Shown: positions 1-8,431, numbered from the stretch's first letter. The stretch is 64,000 bases of DNA from Lysobacter sp. (GCA_008015835.1 SSGH01000020.1:1-64000); one strand, 5' to 3'. Notes: generated from the sequence alone by a model not told the origin. A program made the numbers and translations.

Positions 1-395
1 GTCAAGGCCGTGCCGATGCCGACGATCAACCACGGCGCCGCGCCGCGCGCGCGTGCGGCGAGCAAGCCGAGAAAACGATCCACGCCCAGCGATGCCGGAT
101 CGGCGTAAGCGATGCGCACGCCCGCGCATGCGGTTTGCGTGCGCGCCAGCGAGATGCGGCGGGCGTGCGCGGTCAAAACGTCGAGCAGCGCGACGCGCAG
201 CGCGGGCGCGGCGACGCTGGCGACGAACGCGGCTTCGAAGCGCGCCGGCAGCGCGCGATTCCAGCCTTCGGGCAAGGCCGCGCCGTCGTGCGCCACCGCG
301 GCGATCTCGTCTTCGCGCACGCGGCCGTCCTCGCCCAATGGCGCGAATTTCAGCCGCGTATTGCCCAGATCGAAGAGATAACGCGCGTCGTTCAT
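1..395 (-). CDS. coaX: Type III pantothenate kinase, 3' end cut by window
   Basis: The first 131 residues are present; the rest runs off the window at base 1. The N-terminus reads MNDARYLFDLGNTRLKFA, the actin-like phosphate-binding segment (DxGNTxxK) of type III pantothenate kinases. Further on, residues VDRFLGLLAA and IVGIGTALT match the conserved DRW/DRF and GTA(x)T motifs of this ASKHA-fold family. The enzyme phosphorylates pantothenate, the first step of coenzyme A synthesis. The start is the ATG complement at 393-395. It follows birA on the same strand with a gap of 5 bases, the common birA-coaX arrangement in gammaproteobacteria, so the two are probably co-transcribed. The C-terminal half cannot be checked here. 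Confidence 0.9.
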   Translation of the reverse strand, partial: MNDARYLFDLGNTRLKFAPLGEDGRVREDEIAAVAHDGAALPEGWNRALPARFEAAFVASVAAPALRVALLDVLTAHARRISLARTQTACAGVRIAYADPASLGVDRFLGLLAARARGAAPWLIVGIGTAL

Positions 396-400
396 GGTCG

Positions 401-1273
401 CTAGGGTAGCGCGTGAACGCGCGGGCGCACGCGCACGTCGCCCGCGCGCAGCGCGAGGGTCGCGCCGTCGTCGGTGCGTACGCGCAGCGCGCCGTCGTCG
501 TCGAGCCCTTCGGCGATGCCTGCGCGCGCGCCGTCGTCCCAGGTCACCGCGCGCTCGCGCAGCGCGTCGTAACGGGCGTAGCGCGCGATGGCGTCGGCCA
601 GCCCGTCGCGATCGAACGCGTCCAGCGCGGGCAGCAGCGCATCGAGCACCGCGACGGCGATGATGTTCCGCGACGGCGTGCCCGCGCCGAGCTGCGCGCG
701 CAAATCGGTCCACGGTTGATCGATGGCGGCGATGCGCGCATCCGCGCTCGTCGTCTCCGACATCCGCACGTTCAAACCCAATCCGATCACGGCGCGCACC
801 GCGTCGCCGCGACCGCCGCCGCTTTCGATCAACAGGCCGCCGAGTTTGCGCAGCTCGCCGTCGTCGACGACGACCAAATCGTTCGGCCACTTCAGGCCGA
901 TCGCGTTCAGACCGAGGCTGTGCAGCGCGTCCGCCGTCGCGACGCCGGCCGCGATGCTCAAGCCGCCGAGCCGCGACAGCGGGCCGGCGAACGGCCGCGC
1001 GATCGATAGATACAGATTGCACGCGGGCGGCGAGACCCACGCCCGGCCCTGACGCCCACGCCCGCCGGTTTGGCGTTCGGCGAACAGCACGCTGGCGCCC
1101 ACGCGCGCGGTGTCGCGACGGAGCAATTCGCTGTTCGTCGAGTCGATGGTGTCGACGACCTCCAGCGCGGCCAACGCATCGCGCGCCTTGGGCGACAGCG
1201 CCTGCGCGATCGCGTCTCGGTCCAGCGCATCGCGGTCGAGCGCATCGCTTCGCATGCGCGGTTCAAGCGCCAT
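401..1273 (-). CDS. birA: Biotin--[acetyl-CoA-carboxylase] ligase without DNA-binding domain
   Basis: 290 residues. It attaches biotin to the biotin carboxyl carrier protein through biotinyl-AMP. The biotin/ATP loop GRGRQGR is at about residues 71-77, preceded by the TNSELLRR segment; KWPNDLVV and GLLIES follow, and an SH3-like C-terminal domain (about 240-290) ends the protein. Bifunctional BirA proteins of about 320 residues carry a winged helix of some 60 residues in front of the catalytic domain. Here only about 35 residues precede it, and they contain a small repeat (DALDRDALDRDA). It therefore looks like a class I, enzyme-only ligase. The start overlaps the end of plsY by 11 bases, which leaves no room for a longer N-terminus in this frame without deep overlap. 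M7 is an alternative start. Confidence 0.9.
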   Translation of the reverse strand: MALEPRMRSDALDRDALDRDAIAQALSPKARDALAALEVVDTIDSTNSELLRRDTARVGASVLFAERQTGGRGRQGRAWVSPPACNLYLSIARPFAGPLSRLGGLSIAAGVATADALHSLGLNAIGLKWPNDLVVVDDGELRKLGGLLIESGGGRGDAVRAVIGLGLNVRMSETTSADARIAAIDQPWTDLRAQLGAGTPSRNIIAVAVLDALLPALDAFDRDGLADAIARYARYDALRERAVTWDDGARAGIAEGLDDDGALRVRTDDGATLALRAGDVRVRPRVHALP

Positions 1274-1898
1274 GACGCCGCGTCCATCGGCGCAGCAGCA
1301 TCGCTTTCTCGAAACGCGATTCGGTGCCGGCGCGCATCCGCATCAGATTCGCGCGATGCGTGAACACGATGAGCGCGGCGATCGCGATCGCGAACAGCGT
1401 GCGCGGCGCGTCGCCGCCGACGACCAGCGCCGCCGCCGCGAAGCTCAGCGCGGCCAAGCACGTGCTGAAGCCGACGTAGCCGGTGAGGATGAGGGACGCG
1501 ATCCACAGCGCGAGCAGCCCCGGCAGGGCGATCGGCCAGAGGGTCCCGATCGCGCCCATCGCGGTGGCCGCGCCTTTGCCGCCGCGGAACCCGTGCCAGA
1601 CCGGCCAAATATGCCCGAGGGTGGCCGCGAACGCGCAGACGTAAGGCAGCGCCTCGCGCCCCGCGGGCGGCGCATACGCCAGCCCCAGCCACGTCGCCAA
1701 CACGCCTTTGCTCACATCGATCGCCAACACGCCGAGCGCGAATTTCGCGCCCTGCGTGCGGAATGCGTTGGTGCCGCCCGCGTTGCCGCTGCCCTGCGTG
1801 CGGATGTCCACGCCGCGCAGTTTGCCCAACAGCAAACTGCCGGAGAGCGAGCCGATGAGATAGGCGGCGAGGGGGAGAAGGACGTGAGAGACGGTCAT
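1263..1898 (-). CDS. plsY: Glycerol-3-phosphate acyltransferase PlsY
   Basis: 211 residues, a typical length for this inner-membrane enzyme, which transfers an acyl group from acyl-phosphate to glycerol-3-phosphate in phospholipid synthesis. Visible PlsY motifs are SLSGSLLLGK near residues 18-27, GSGNAGGTNAFR near 37-48, and the loop HIWPVWHGFRGGKGAAT near 95-111, which contains the conserved GGKG glycine-rich motif. There are about five hydrophobic segments. The ATG is complement 1896-1898. The 3' end overlaps the birA start, consistent with translational coupling in a plsY-birA-coaX operon. The C-terminal tail is arginine-rich. Confidence 0.93.
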   Translation of the reverse strand: MTVSHVLLPLAAYLIGSLSGSLLLGKLRGVDIRTQGSGNAGGTNAFRTQGAKFALGVLAIDVSKGVLATWLGLAYAPPAGREALPYVCAFAATLGHIWPVWHGFRGGKGAATAMGAIGTLWPIALPGLLALWIASLILTGYVGFSTCLAALSFAAAALVVGGDAPRTLFAIAIAALIVFTHRANLMRMRAGTESRFEKAMLLRRWTRRHGA

Positions 1899-1968
1899 GG
1901 GCGCGATTTTGGATCATTCCGCGCCGATTCGGCGATGAGGCGTCGAGCGCGACAGGCGGTCGCTCGGA

Positions 1969-2382
1969 TCAAGCGTCGCCCTGCGATGCGCGCGAAAGCG
2001 GGGCGGCGGGATTCGATCCTCGCGCGGCCGCTCGGCGTCGGAGCGCGCGCGCGACCGCGCCGAACAGCGACGCGGCCAGCGGCAGCATCAGCAGCGCCAG
2101 CGACGAGAACAGCCCCAGAAGAATCCAGGCGCGGGTTTCGTCGCTGCCGAACGCGTAGGCGTAGACGTTCATGCCCAGCCACGCACCGAACAGCAGCGCC
2201 AACGTGCGCAAGAAACCGAAGCGCAGGCTCGCCCCTAGCGCGGGCAGCGCCAGCACCGCTTGGCACACGTAAAAGCCGACGGTCGAATCGAACGGTTCGA
2301 AGCGGCCGGAGAAGAGCCCCGCGATCGGCCAACTCGCTGCGCCGAGGATGCCTCCGAAAACGAATAACCAGACGACTTTCAT
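1969..2382 (-). CDS. Small integral membrane protein, function unknown
   Basis: 137 residues beginning MKVVWLFVFGG. I recognise no named family. Four hydrophobic segments are visible at about residues 4-24, 36-56, 58-77 and 86-110, followed by a basic arginine-rich tail (RALRRRAAARG) and a polar C-terminus, so it is most likely an inner-membrane protein with a cytoplasmic tail. The start is the ATG at complement 2380-2382, 8 bases after the stop of the DhaL-DegV gene, so it is probably the last cistron of that transcription unit. A longer reading frame continues upstream through the DegV gene but reads as an antisense-like arginine-rich shadow. Confidence 0.65.
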   Translation of the reverse strand: MKVVWLFVFGGILGAASWPIAGLFSGRFEPFDSTVGFYVCQAVLALPALGASLRFGFLRTLALLFGAWLGMNVYAYAFGSDETRAWILLGLFSSLALLMLPLAASLFGAVARALRRRAAARGSNPAAPLSRASQGDA

Positions 2383-2390
2383 CGCGTCCC

Positions 2391-4340
2391 TCAGCGCGGC
2401 GTCGGCTGCAGCGACACGACCAGCGTGCCGCGACCCGCATGCGCGCCGATCGCGGGGCCGGTTTCGACCAGATGCAGCTCGTCCACCTGCGCGCCGCGCC
2501 GATCGAGCTGTTCGCGCAGCGCCGCGATCAAGCGCGTGGCGTCGTCGCGGGCGTCGCAATGGCCGACGATCGCGCGCAGGCGCACATCGTCCGCGCCGGT
2601 GGCGGCCCGCAGCGCGGCGACCGCCCGTTTGGCGACGTAGCGCGCGAACGCTTCCGGCGCTTTCGCCTTCGCGACCAAGCCGCCGATCAGGCCCAGGCGC
2701 CCGTCCGCGCGAATGCTGGCGATCGGCGTGAGCCCGGTGAAGCGCACCGCCGGGGCGGCCCAGCGCGGCACCCGCCCGCCGCGCACCGCGTGGCTGATAT
2801 CGCGCAGGATCGCGTAGGTCAGCGTCTGCGGGCGCAGCCGCTCCAGTTCGCGCACGATGGCATCGGCATCGGCGCCGGTTTCGGCCAGCTCCGCCGCGCG
2901 CCACGCCAACAGCGCTTGCCCGCCGGCCGCGTTCACGCTGTCGAACACCCGCACGTCCGCGCCTTCGATGCGCGCCGCAGCGTGCTCGGCCGACTGCAGC
3001 GTGCCCGACACCGCGCGCGACAAACCGACGTACACCGTCGCAGGCCGATGCGAACGCAGAAACTCGAAGGTGCGGCGAAAATCGCCCGGCGGCGGCTGGC
3101 TGGTGCGCGGCAGTTGCCGCGAGACGGCCATGCGCCGATAGAACTCGCCGGTCGCCAAGCCGACCTTGTCCAGATAATCGCGCTCGTCCAGATTCACGCG
3201 CACCGGCACCAGATGCAGGCCGTAGCGTTCGGCGATCGCTTCGGGTACGTCGGCGGCGCTGTCGGTCACCACCGCGACCTGCCGTTTCTGTTCCAGGCTG
3301 CGCGATTGCAGCAGCATGTCGTCGGCCTTCATGCCTTCGACCACGGCGAAGCGCGCGCAGGCGTCGAACAACGCCTGCGGCTGCCCGACGTGCGCATGGA
3401 CGCGCATGCGGCGTTCGCCGCCCGCGAGCACCGTGGAATCGGCGTCGATCGCCGCCAACGCCGCGCGCAGCGCTTCGCGTTCGATCGGCGGGGCGTCGCC
3501 GTCGGCCAGCAGGAGGCATTCGGTGCACCAACGCCGCTGCGGGTCGACATCGTCGTGCGCCGGGTGCGCATCGTCCTCGGCCAGCGCATCGTTCGCGGCC
3601 GGCGGCGGCGCGCGCATCCGGATCGAACGCGGCCCGGTCTCGACGAATTCGGCGATGCCTTCGAGCAGATCCACGAATCCCTGCGCCCCGGCATCGACCA
3701 CGCCGGCCTTCTGCAGCAGCGCCATTTGCTGCGGCGTGCGCGCCAGCGCGCTGCGCGCCTGCGCCAAACCGCGGGCGAAACTGCCGCGCACGTCGCCGAG
3801 CTTCGCATCGCCGGCCTTCGCGTCGCCGGCCTTCGCATCGCGCAGTTGCGCGGCGGCGTCTTGCAGCGCGTCCGCGAAGCTATCGATCACGCTGAGGATG
3901 GTGCCGTCCACCGGCTTGGCGAGGGCGCTGCGCGCGCTGGCGGCGCCGTGACGCACTGCGGCCGCGAGCGCGGCGGCGTCCAGCACCGGCCGCGAGCGGG
4001 CGTGCTCGGCTACACCGTGGAGGAACTGCGCGAGAATCGCGCCCGAATTACCGCGCGCGCCGTCGATGGCGTCGTCGCCCACCCGACGCAGCAGTTCGCC
4101 GATATGCCGGCTGCGGCGGCTCAGCGCGCCGTTCAGCACGCTGCCCAAGGTGAAGGCCAGATTGTTGCCGGTGTCGCCGTCGGCGACCGGGAACACGTTG
4201 ATTTTGTTGAGCCCGTCGCGGGCGGCGATGACGCGCCGCGCGCCCGCGATCAAGGCGCGCCGCAGCGCCGGGGCGGTCAAGGCCGTCGGCGGCGGGATCG
4301 GTGTCGGGGCGGGGTCGGAGAACAGGTCTTGAGCGCTCAC
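2391..4340 (-). CDS. DhaL-domain / DegV-domain fusion protein (FakA-FakB-like)
   Basis: 649 residues with a GTG start (complement 4338-4340). Residues about 25-235 form a DhaL/DAK2 kinase domain, with the nucleotide/metal motif NVFPVADGDTGNN at 48-60 and GARGNSGAIL at 94-103. A repetitive linker (three DAKxGD-like units, about 168-183) follows. Residues about 265-345 resemble the C-terminal domain of the fatty acid kinase FakA (CTECLLL, VHAHVGQPQ). Residues about 355-649 are a DegV/FakB fatty-acid-binding domain starting at VAVVTDSAADVPE, with SQPPPGDF and LSRAVSGT. In Gram-positive bacteria FakA and FakB are separate proteins that phosphorylate fatty acids. Here kinase and carrier appear fused, so a role in fatty acid or lipid phosphorylation is inferred, not shown. 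Confidence 0.85.
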   Translation of the reverse strand: MSAQDLFSDPAPTPIPPPTALTAPALRRALIAGARRVIAARDGLNKINVFPVADGDTGNNLAFTLGSVLNGALSRRSRHIGELLRRVGDDAIDGARGNSGAILAQFLHGVAEHARSRPVLDAAALAAAVRHGAASARSALAKPVDGTILSVIDSFADALQDAAAQLRDAKAGDAKAGDAKLGDVRGSFARGLAQARSALARTPQQMALLQKAGVVDAGAQGFVDLLEGIAEFVETGPRSIRMRAPPPAANDALAEDDAHPAHDDVDPQRRWCTECLLLADGDAPPIEREALRAALAAIDADSTVLAGGERRMRVHAHVGQPQALFDACARFAVVEGMKADDMLLQSRSLEQKRQVAVVTDSAADVPEAIAERYGLHLVPVRVNLDERDYLDKVGLATGEFYRRMAVSRQLPRTSQPPPGDFRRTFEFLRSHRPATVYVGLSRAVSGTLQSAEHAAARIEGADVRVFDSVNAAGGQALLAWRAAELAETGADADAIVRELERLRPQTLTYAILRDISHAVRGGRVPRWAAPAVRFTGLTPIASIRADGRLGLIGGLVAKAKAPEAFARYVAKRAVAALRAATGADDVRLRAIVGHCDARDDATRLIAALREQLDRRGAQVDELHLVETGPAIGAHAGRGTLVVSLQPTPR

Positions 4341-4469
4341 GGCGCGAGTCTGCCGTATGCCGCGTGCGCGGAGTGCTGCGCTGCAGCAAGCGGCGTTATG
4401 CAGACAGTCATTCTCGTGCGGTATAGTCGCCGTTCATTCGGGCCGGCCTCGGCCCCTCGTGGATGCCTC

Positions 4470-4748
4470 ATGACCCGCCGCCTCGCTCTCGCCCTGATGC
4501 TTCCGCTGGCGTTCGTCAGCCCGCACCTGTTGGCCAAGACCTCGACCCTGGCCGAGAACGACCAAGTCGAGGCCGAGTGCGCTGCAGGCGCGGCGGAAGA
4601 AGCGCCGCCGTCGCCGAAACCGGCGACCAAGCGCGGCGCGCAGATCGCGCCGGCTAAGGCCAAGCCGCAGACCACGCAGTTCCGCGAGCAATCCAGCGCC
4701 AAGCAGGCGCCGCGCTGGCATCGCTTCATTCCGGGCATGATCCGCTGA
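4470..4748 (+). CDS. Small exported protein, function unknown
   Basis: 92 residues. The N-terminus (MTRRLALALMLPLAFVSPHLLAK) has the basic, hydrophobic and polar regions of a Sec signal peptide, with likely cleavage near residues 21-23. The mature part is short, rich in Ala, Pro, Lys and Glu (SPKPATKRGAQ and similar), and ends RWHRFIPGMIR. No domain is recognised. It lies alone between the divergent DhaL-DegV gene and mtfA. A possible -10 hexamer TATAGT at 4422-4427 lies upstream without a convincing -35. A small periplasmic or cell-envelope protein is the best reading; a chance open frame is possible but the signal peptide argues against it. Confidence 0.6.
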   Translation: MTRRLALALMLPLAFVSPHLLAKTSTLAENDQVEAECAAGAAEEAPPSPKPATKRGAQIAPAKAKPQTTQFREQSSAKQAPRWHRFIPGMIR

Positions 4749-4785
4749 GGACGCCCGTCCCCTGACACCGTTCGGCGGTTCGAGC

Positions 4786-5604
4786 GTGCGCTGGTTACCA
4801 GGATGGTTTTTACAAGGATGGTTCGGCGGCGGACGCCGCGAAGTTCTCGACGAGACGCTGTGGCGCGACGTCTGTCAGGGCCTGCCGTGGCTGTCGTCGT
4901 TGGAGGCGGCGCGCATCGAGCGCCTGCGCGCGCTTAGCGCCAAATTCCTGTGCGATAAAACCATCTCGCCGATCGGCGACCTGCATCTCGACGATCGCGA
5001 CCGCGTGCGCCTCGCGGCGCTGTGCTGCCTGCCTTTGATCGAATTCGGCGCCGAAGGCTTGCACGGCTGGTCGGAATTGATCGTCTATCCCGAAGCGTTC
5101 CGTGTGCGTCGCGAACACGTCGACGACGACGAGGTGCAGCACGAGTGGGAGGACGAACTGATCGGCGAAGCCTGGGGCGCCGGGCCGCTGATTCTGTCGT
5201 GGGCCGACGTGCAGGCCGATATCGCCTCGCCCTGGGACGGGCTGTGCCTGCCGGTGCACGAAATGGCGCACAAGCTCGATGCGCTGGACGGCGAGATGGA
5301 CGGCACGCCGCCGCTGCCGCGCGAATGGCAGCGCGAATGGGCGCGCGATTTCGAGCGCGAATACGCGGCGTTCGTCGCGAAACTCGATCGCGACGAGGAC
5401 ACCGCGATCGACCCTTACGCCGCCGAGTCGCCGGAAGAATTCTTCGCCGTGTGCAGCGAATATCACTTCGGTGCGCCGGACCTCTTGAGCGAGACGTTGC
5501 CGGCGGTGGCGCGGCATCTGCGCAGGTTCTACGGCGCGTCGCCCGCGCCGCCGTCGACGGAGCGTCGGCGCGGCCTCAAAGCCCCGGCGGCAACGTCACG
5601 CTGA
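4786..5604 (+). CDS. mtfA: MtfA-type zinc peptidase
   Basis: 272 residues with a GTG start at 4786. The zinc-binding motif is HEMAH at residues 158-162, within LCLPVHEMAHKLDALDG, and the downstream acidic motif ESPEEFFAVCSEYHF is the characteristic second part of the MtfA active site. Length and motif order fit the MtfA (YeeI) family, cytosolic peptidases that in E. coli bind the glucose repressor Mlc and so modulate the phosphotransferase system. No Mlc homologue is in this window, so the physiological substrate here is unknown. The 3' end overlaps the convergent phoQ gene by 29 bases. Confidence 0.88.
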   Translation: MRWLPGWFLQGWFGGGRREVLDETLWRDVCQGLPWLSSLEAARIERLRALSAKFLCDKTISPIGDLHLDDRDRVRLAALCCLPLIEFGAEGLHGWSELIVYPEAFRVRREHVDDDEVQHEWEDELIGEAWGAGPLILSWADVQADIASPWDGLCLPVHEMAHKLDALDGEMDGTPPLPREWQREWARDFEREYAAFVAKLDRDEDTAIDPYAAESPEEFFAVCSEYHFGAPDLLSETLPAVARHLRRFYGASPAPPSTERRRGLKAPAATSR

Positions 5605-6982
5605 ATTTCGCGCCGCCGAGTTCCTCGGAAACGCCGACGTCGAGTTCGCCGCGATAGGCGCGCACGATGTCCTGCACGATCGCCAAGCCGATGCCGTGGC
5701 CCTGCACGCGCTCGTCGCCGCGCACGCCGCGCTGCAGCACCAGCGCGATGCGGTCCTGCGGGATGCCCGGGCCGTCGTCTTCGACCATCAGCACCAAACC
5801 CGGGCGACGGTTCGGCGCGGTCTCGCCGACGCGCGCGGTCAGCAACACGCGACTGCCGGCCCACTTGAACGCGTTTTCGAGCAGGTTGCCCAGCAGTTCC
5901 TGCAGATCGCCGCGTTCGCCGTAGAAACGCGCGTCGGCGGCGATTTCGAATTCGCACAGCACGCCTTTGCGCGCGTACACCTTTTCCAACCCGCGCACGA
6001 TGTCCTCGGCGTCGGGCTCGATCGGCAGCGGCGTGGCGAACAATTTGTGGCCGGCCGATGCGGCGCGGCTCAGTTGATAACCGACGATGTCGTTCATGCG
6101 CTTGAGCTGTTCGCTCAGCTCTCCGCGCAGTTCGGCGTCGTCGGCGGCGTTCTCCAAGCGCGTCCGCAGCACCGCCAGCGGCGTTTTGAGGCTGTGCGCG
6201 AGATCGGCGAGGATGTTGCGTTGGCGCTCGAGATTTTCGCGCTCGCTTTCGATGAAGGCGTTGATGCTGTCGGCCAGCGGCGCCAATTCGCGCGGATATT
6301 GCGCGCTCATGCGGCTCGCGCTGCCCTGCTGCACGCGCTTGAGTTCGCCGGTCATCGCGCGCACCGGGCCGAGCACCCAACGCAGAATCACCACCAGTAG
6401 CAGCATCAGCACGGTGGCCACGCCGCCGAGATACCCCCACAGCGCGCGCCGGAAGCGCGAGAGTTGGTTGTCGAGGCTTTGCGTGTCTTCGAGGATGTGG
6501 ATGGTGTAGGGAATCTCTTCGGACAGATCGTCGCCCGGCCACACCAGGCCATAGCTGTAGCGATACACCTGACTCTCGCGTCCGTTCGCGCGGATCATCG
6601 CCAGCGGGCCTTCGAAGCGCGTTTCGTTCGCCGCCAACAGCGGGCCGGGTTGCGGCAGTTCCGGGCCGTGCGCGGAGTCGGATTCCCACTGCGCGTGCGG
6701 CAGGACGATCTGCACGTACAGACCGCTGCCCGGGCGTTTCAAGCGCGGGTCGGGAATGCGGTCCTCGAACGGCGGCACCAAACCGCCGCCGCGGCCGAAT
6801 TCGGTCGCGTCGGCGTAGTACAGCGCGAAATCGTGCAGGTGTTCGCGCAGCTCGGCTTCGGCGGTGCGGATGAAAGCGCGATCGAGCGCGTAACCGGCGA
6901 GCGCGAGGAAGGCGCACAAGCCCATGCCCGCCGCCAACAATTGGCGCGTCTGCAGCGAACTGGGGCGTTTGCTATCGGGCAT
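5576..6982 (-). CDS. phoQ: Sensor histidine kinase, PhoQ-like
   Basis: 468 residues. A transmembrane segment at about 14-37 and a second at about 181-205 enclose a periplasmic sensor region of some 140 residues. A HAMP-like linker (PVRAMTGELKRVQQG) follows, then the H-box LADLAHSLKTPLA with the phosphoacceptor His at 263, and a GHKL ATPase domain with the N-box (ENAFKWA), G1 (EDDGPGIP) and G2 (GHGIGLAIV). It pairs with the response regulator gene 90 bases upstream on the same strand. In Xanthomonas the orthologous pair is called PhoPQ and responds to low Mg2+ or cationic peptides. The periplasmic part has only a moderate number of acidic residues, so the stimulus is not certain. Confidence 0.85.
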   Translation of the reverse strand: MPDSKRPSSLQTRQLLAAGMGLCAFLALAGYALDRAFIRTAEAELREHLHDFALYYADATEFGRGGGLVPPFEDRIPDPRLKRPGSGLYVQIVLPHAQWESDSAHGPELPQPGPLLAANETRFEGPLAMIRANGRESQVYRYSYGLVWPGDDLSEEIPYTIHILEDTQSLDNQLSRFRRALWGYLGGVATVLMLLLVVILRWVLGPVRAMTGELKRVQQGSASRMSAQYPRELAPLADSINAFIESERENLERQRNILADLAHSLKTPLAVLRTRLENAADDAELRGELSEQLKRMNDIVGYQLSRAASAGHKLFATPLPIEPDAEDIVRGLEKVYARKGVLCEFEIAADARFYGERGDLQELLGNLLENAFKWAGSRVLLTARVGETAPNRRPGLVLMVEDDGPGIPQDRIALVLQRGVRGDERVQGHGIGLAIVQDIVRAYRGELDVGVSEELGGAKFSVTLPPGL

Positions 6983-7072
6983 CCGCGCGGTCCCGCGGCT
7001 CGCGACTCACGCGATTCATCGACCACTCCGCGATCGCATCGATCGTTCGCTACCGACTCGCGCGCGCGTCGC

Positions 7073-7759
7073 TCAAGCGTCGCCGCTGCGGGCGATGGCG
7101 AAGCGATACCCGCGGCCGCGCACGGTTTCGATCGGCTTGAGCGCGCCGTCGGGGTCGAGCTTTTTGCGCAGGCGGCCGATGAACACTTCCAGCACGTTCG
7201 AATCGCGATCGAAATCCTGTTGGTAGATGTGTTCGGTAAGGTCGGCCTTCGAGACCAACTCGCCCGCGTGCATCATCAGGTATTCCAGCACTTTGTATTC
7301 GTAGCTGGTCAGGTCGACGTTTTGGCCGGCGACCGTCACCGTCTGCGCGGCCAGATCCAGCGTCACCGGGCCGCATTCCAGCGAGGGCTTGCTCCAGCCG
7401 GCGGCGCGACGCACCAGCGCGTTGATGCGCGCCAGCAGTTCTTCCACGTGGAAGGGTTTGACCAGATAGTCGTCGGCGCCTTGTTTCAGGCCTTCGACCT
7501 TGTCCTGCCAACTGGAGCGCGCGGTGAGGATCAGCACCGGGAACTGCTTGCCTTCGTCGCGCAGGGCCTTGATCAGCTCCATGCCCGACATCTTCGGCAG
7601 GCCGAGGTCGATGATGCCGATGTCGAACGGCACTTCGCGGCCCATGTACAGGCCTTCTTCGCCGTCCTGGGCCATGTCCACCGCGAAGCCTTCGCGTTTC
7701 AGACGCGCGGCCAGGGTTTCCCGCAAGGGGGCTTCATCTTCGACGAGCAGGATGCGCAT
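7073..7759 (-). CDS. phoP: Response regulator, OmpR/PhoB family, PhoP-like
   Basis: 228 residues. The receiver domain is residues 1-120, with acidic pocket DE at 8-9, phosphoacceptor Asp51 (IIDLGLPKMSGME), the conserved Thr (LTARSSWQDKVEGL) and Lys in DDYLVKPF. A winged-helix DNA-binding domain follows at about 130-225 (LTSYEYKVLEYLMMH, SNVLEVFIGRLRKKL, TVRGRGYRFA). It closely resembles the Xanthomonas PhoP regulator as I recall it. It is transcribed ahead of phoQ; a PepSY-like secreted protein lies upstream on the same strand, separated by a terminator. Confidence 0.92.
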   Translation of the reverse strand: MRILLVEDEAPLRETLAARLKREGFAVDMAQDGEEGLYMGREVPFDIGIIDLGLPKMSGMELIKALRDEGKQFPVLILTARSSWQDKVEGLKQGADDYLVKPFHVEELLARINALVRRAAGWSKPSLECGPVTLDLAAQTVTVAGQNVDLTSYEYKVLEYLMMHAGELVSKADLTEHIYQQDFDRDSNVLEVFIGRLRKKLDPDGALKPIETVRGRGYRFAIARSGDA

Positions 7760-7845
7760 CAGTCACTCCGTGGGGCAGGGCGGTGCAGGTGGGGCGTAGT
7801 GTCTCCGTCGGAAACACAGCCGAACCTGAATAGCATGGACGGCGG

Positions 7846-7883
7846 TCTCACAAAAGGACACGGCCGCTGGGGGCGGCCGTGTC
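7846..7883 (-). terminator. Rho-independent terminator after the PepSY-like gene
   Basis: A perfect 11-base-pair stem (7857-7867 with 7873-7883, loop TGGGG) is followed on the minus strand by CCTTTTGTGAG. It lies 22 bases after the stop of the PepSY-like gene and upstream of phoP, so it should separate the small gene from phoPQ, at least in part. Confidence 0.7.
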
Positions 7884-7905
7884 GTGCGTTTCGGGCGGCG
7901 GCGGA

Positions 7906-8247
7906 TCAGTCGCTGCGCGGGTCGTCGTCGTTCGTGCGGGGTTTATGCGGGTCGTCCACGATCACGCGGACCCGCCCGCGCTCGTCGACCACTTTGATGC
8001 GGTTGACCTGTCTGCCCTGGAATTCCATCGGTTCGGCGCTGAGCACCTGGCCGCCGTGCTGGCGTTCGATGCGGCGCACGGCATCGGAGAGGTCGCGCTG
8101 GTGGTCGTGCGGTTGACGGTCTTCGTTGCGACGATCCGGCGGGTTCTGGCGCTCTTTCGGCCCATCGGCGTAAGCGCTCATCGACAGGCCCGAGGCCGCC
8201 AGCAGGGCGATGGAGAGCGTGGAGCGGAGCGGAGCGGTACGTCGCAT
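7906..8247 (-). CDS. Secreted PepSY-like small protein
   Basis: 113 residues. The N-terminus (MRRTAPLRSTLSIALLAASGLSMSAYA) is a clear Sec signal peptide with an AYA-type cleavage site near residue 27. The mature part is charged. From about residue 50 it has the pattern SDAVRRIERQHGGQVLSAEPMEFQGR...IKVVDERGRVRVIVDDP, the shape of a PepSY domain (helix, then a beta hairpin ending in a hydrophobic strand). The tail is acidic (DDDPRSD). It lies just upstream of phoPQ on the same strand, and small PepSY proteins often accompany two-component systems, so a periplasmic modulator of the sensor is a reasonable guess, not proven. Confidence 0.7.
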   Translation of the reverse strand: MRRTAPLRSTLSIALLAASGLSMSAYADGPKERQNPPDRRNEDRQPHDHQRDLSDAVRRIERQHGGQVLSAEPMEFQGRQVNRIKVVDERGRVRVIVDDPHKPRTNDDDPRSD

Positions 8248-8431
8248 ACGGGCGATATCGGTGTCGGGGAGGAATGCGGAGGTGCGGCGGAACCGGAAAC
8301 GCCGGGCGTGTCGCGGCCCGGGTGTGAATTGTCGAAACGAGGCGGTGAATCTCTCCTTAACTTTTTTTTACGGAGCGGCCGACATTCAGTCGCTCGCGAG
8401 ACCGCCGCCGGGGGTCGGAGTGCCGCCGCCG

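Noticed and set aside
1110-4748. Very long open frame (over 1200 codons) on the plus strand
   Set aside because: It lies antisense to birA, plsY and the DhaL-DegV gene, whose families are certain; its product is arginine-rich with no motif. Only its last part, from 4470, is a separate small gene.
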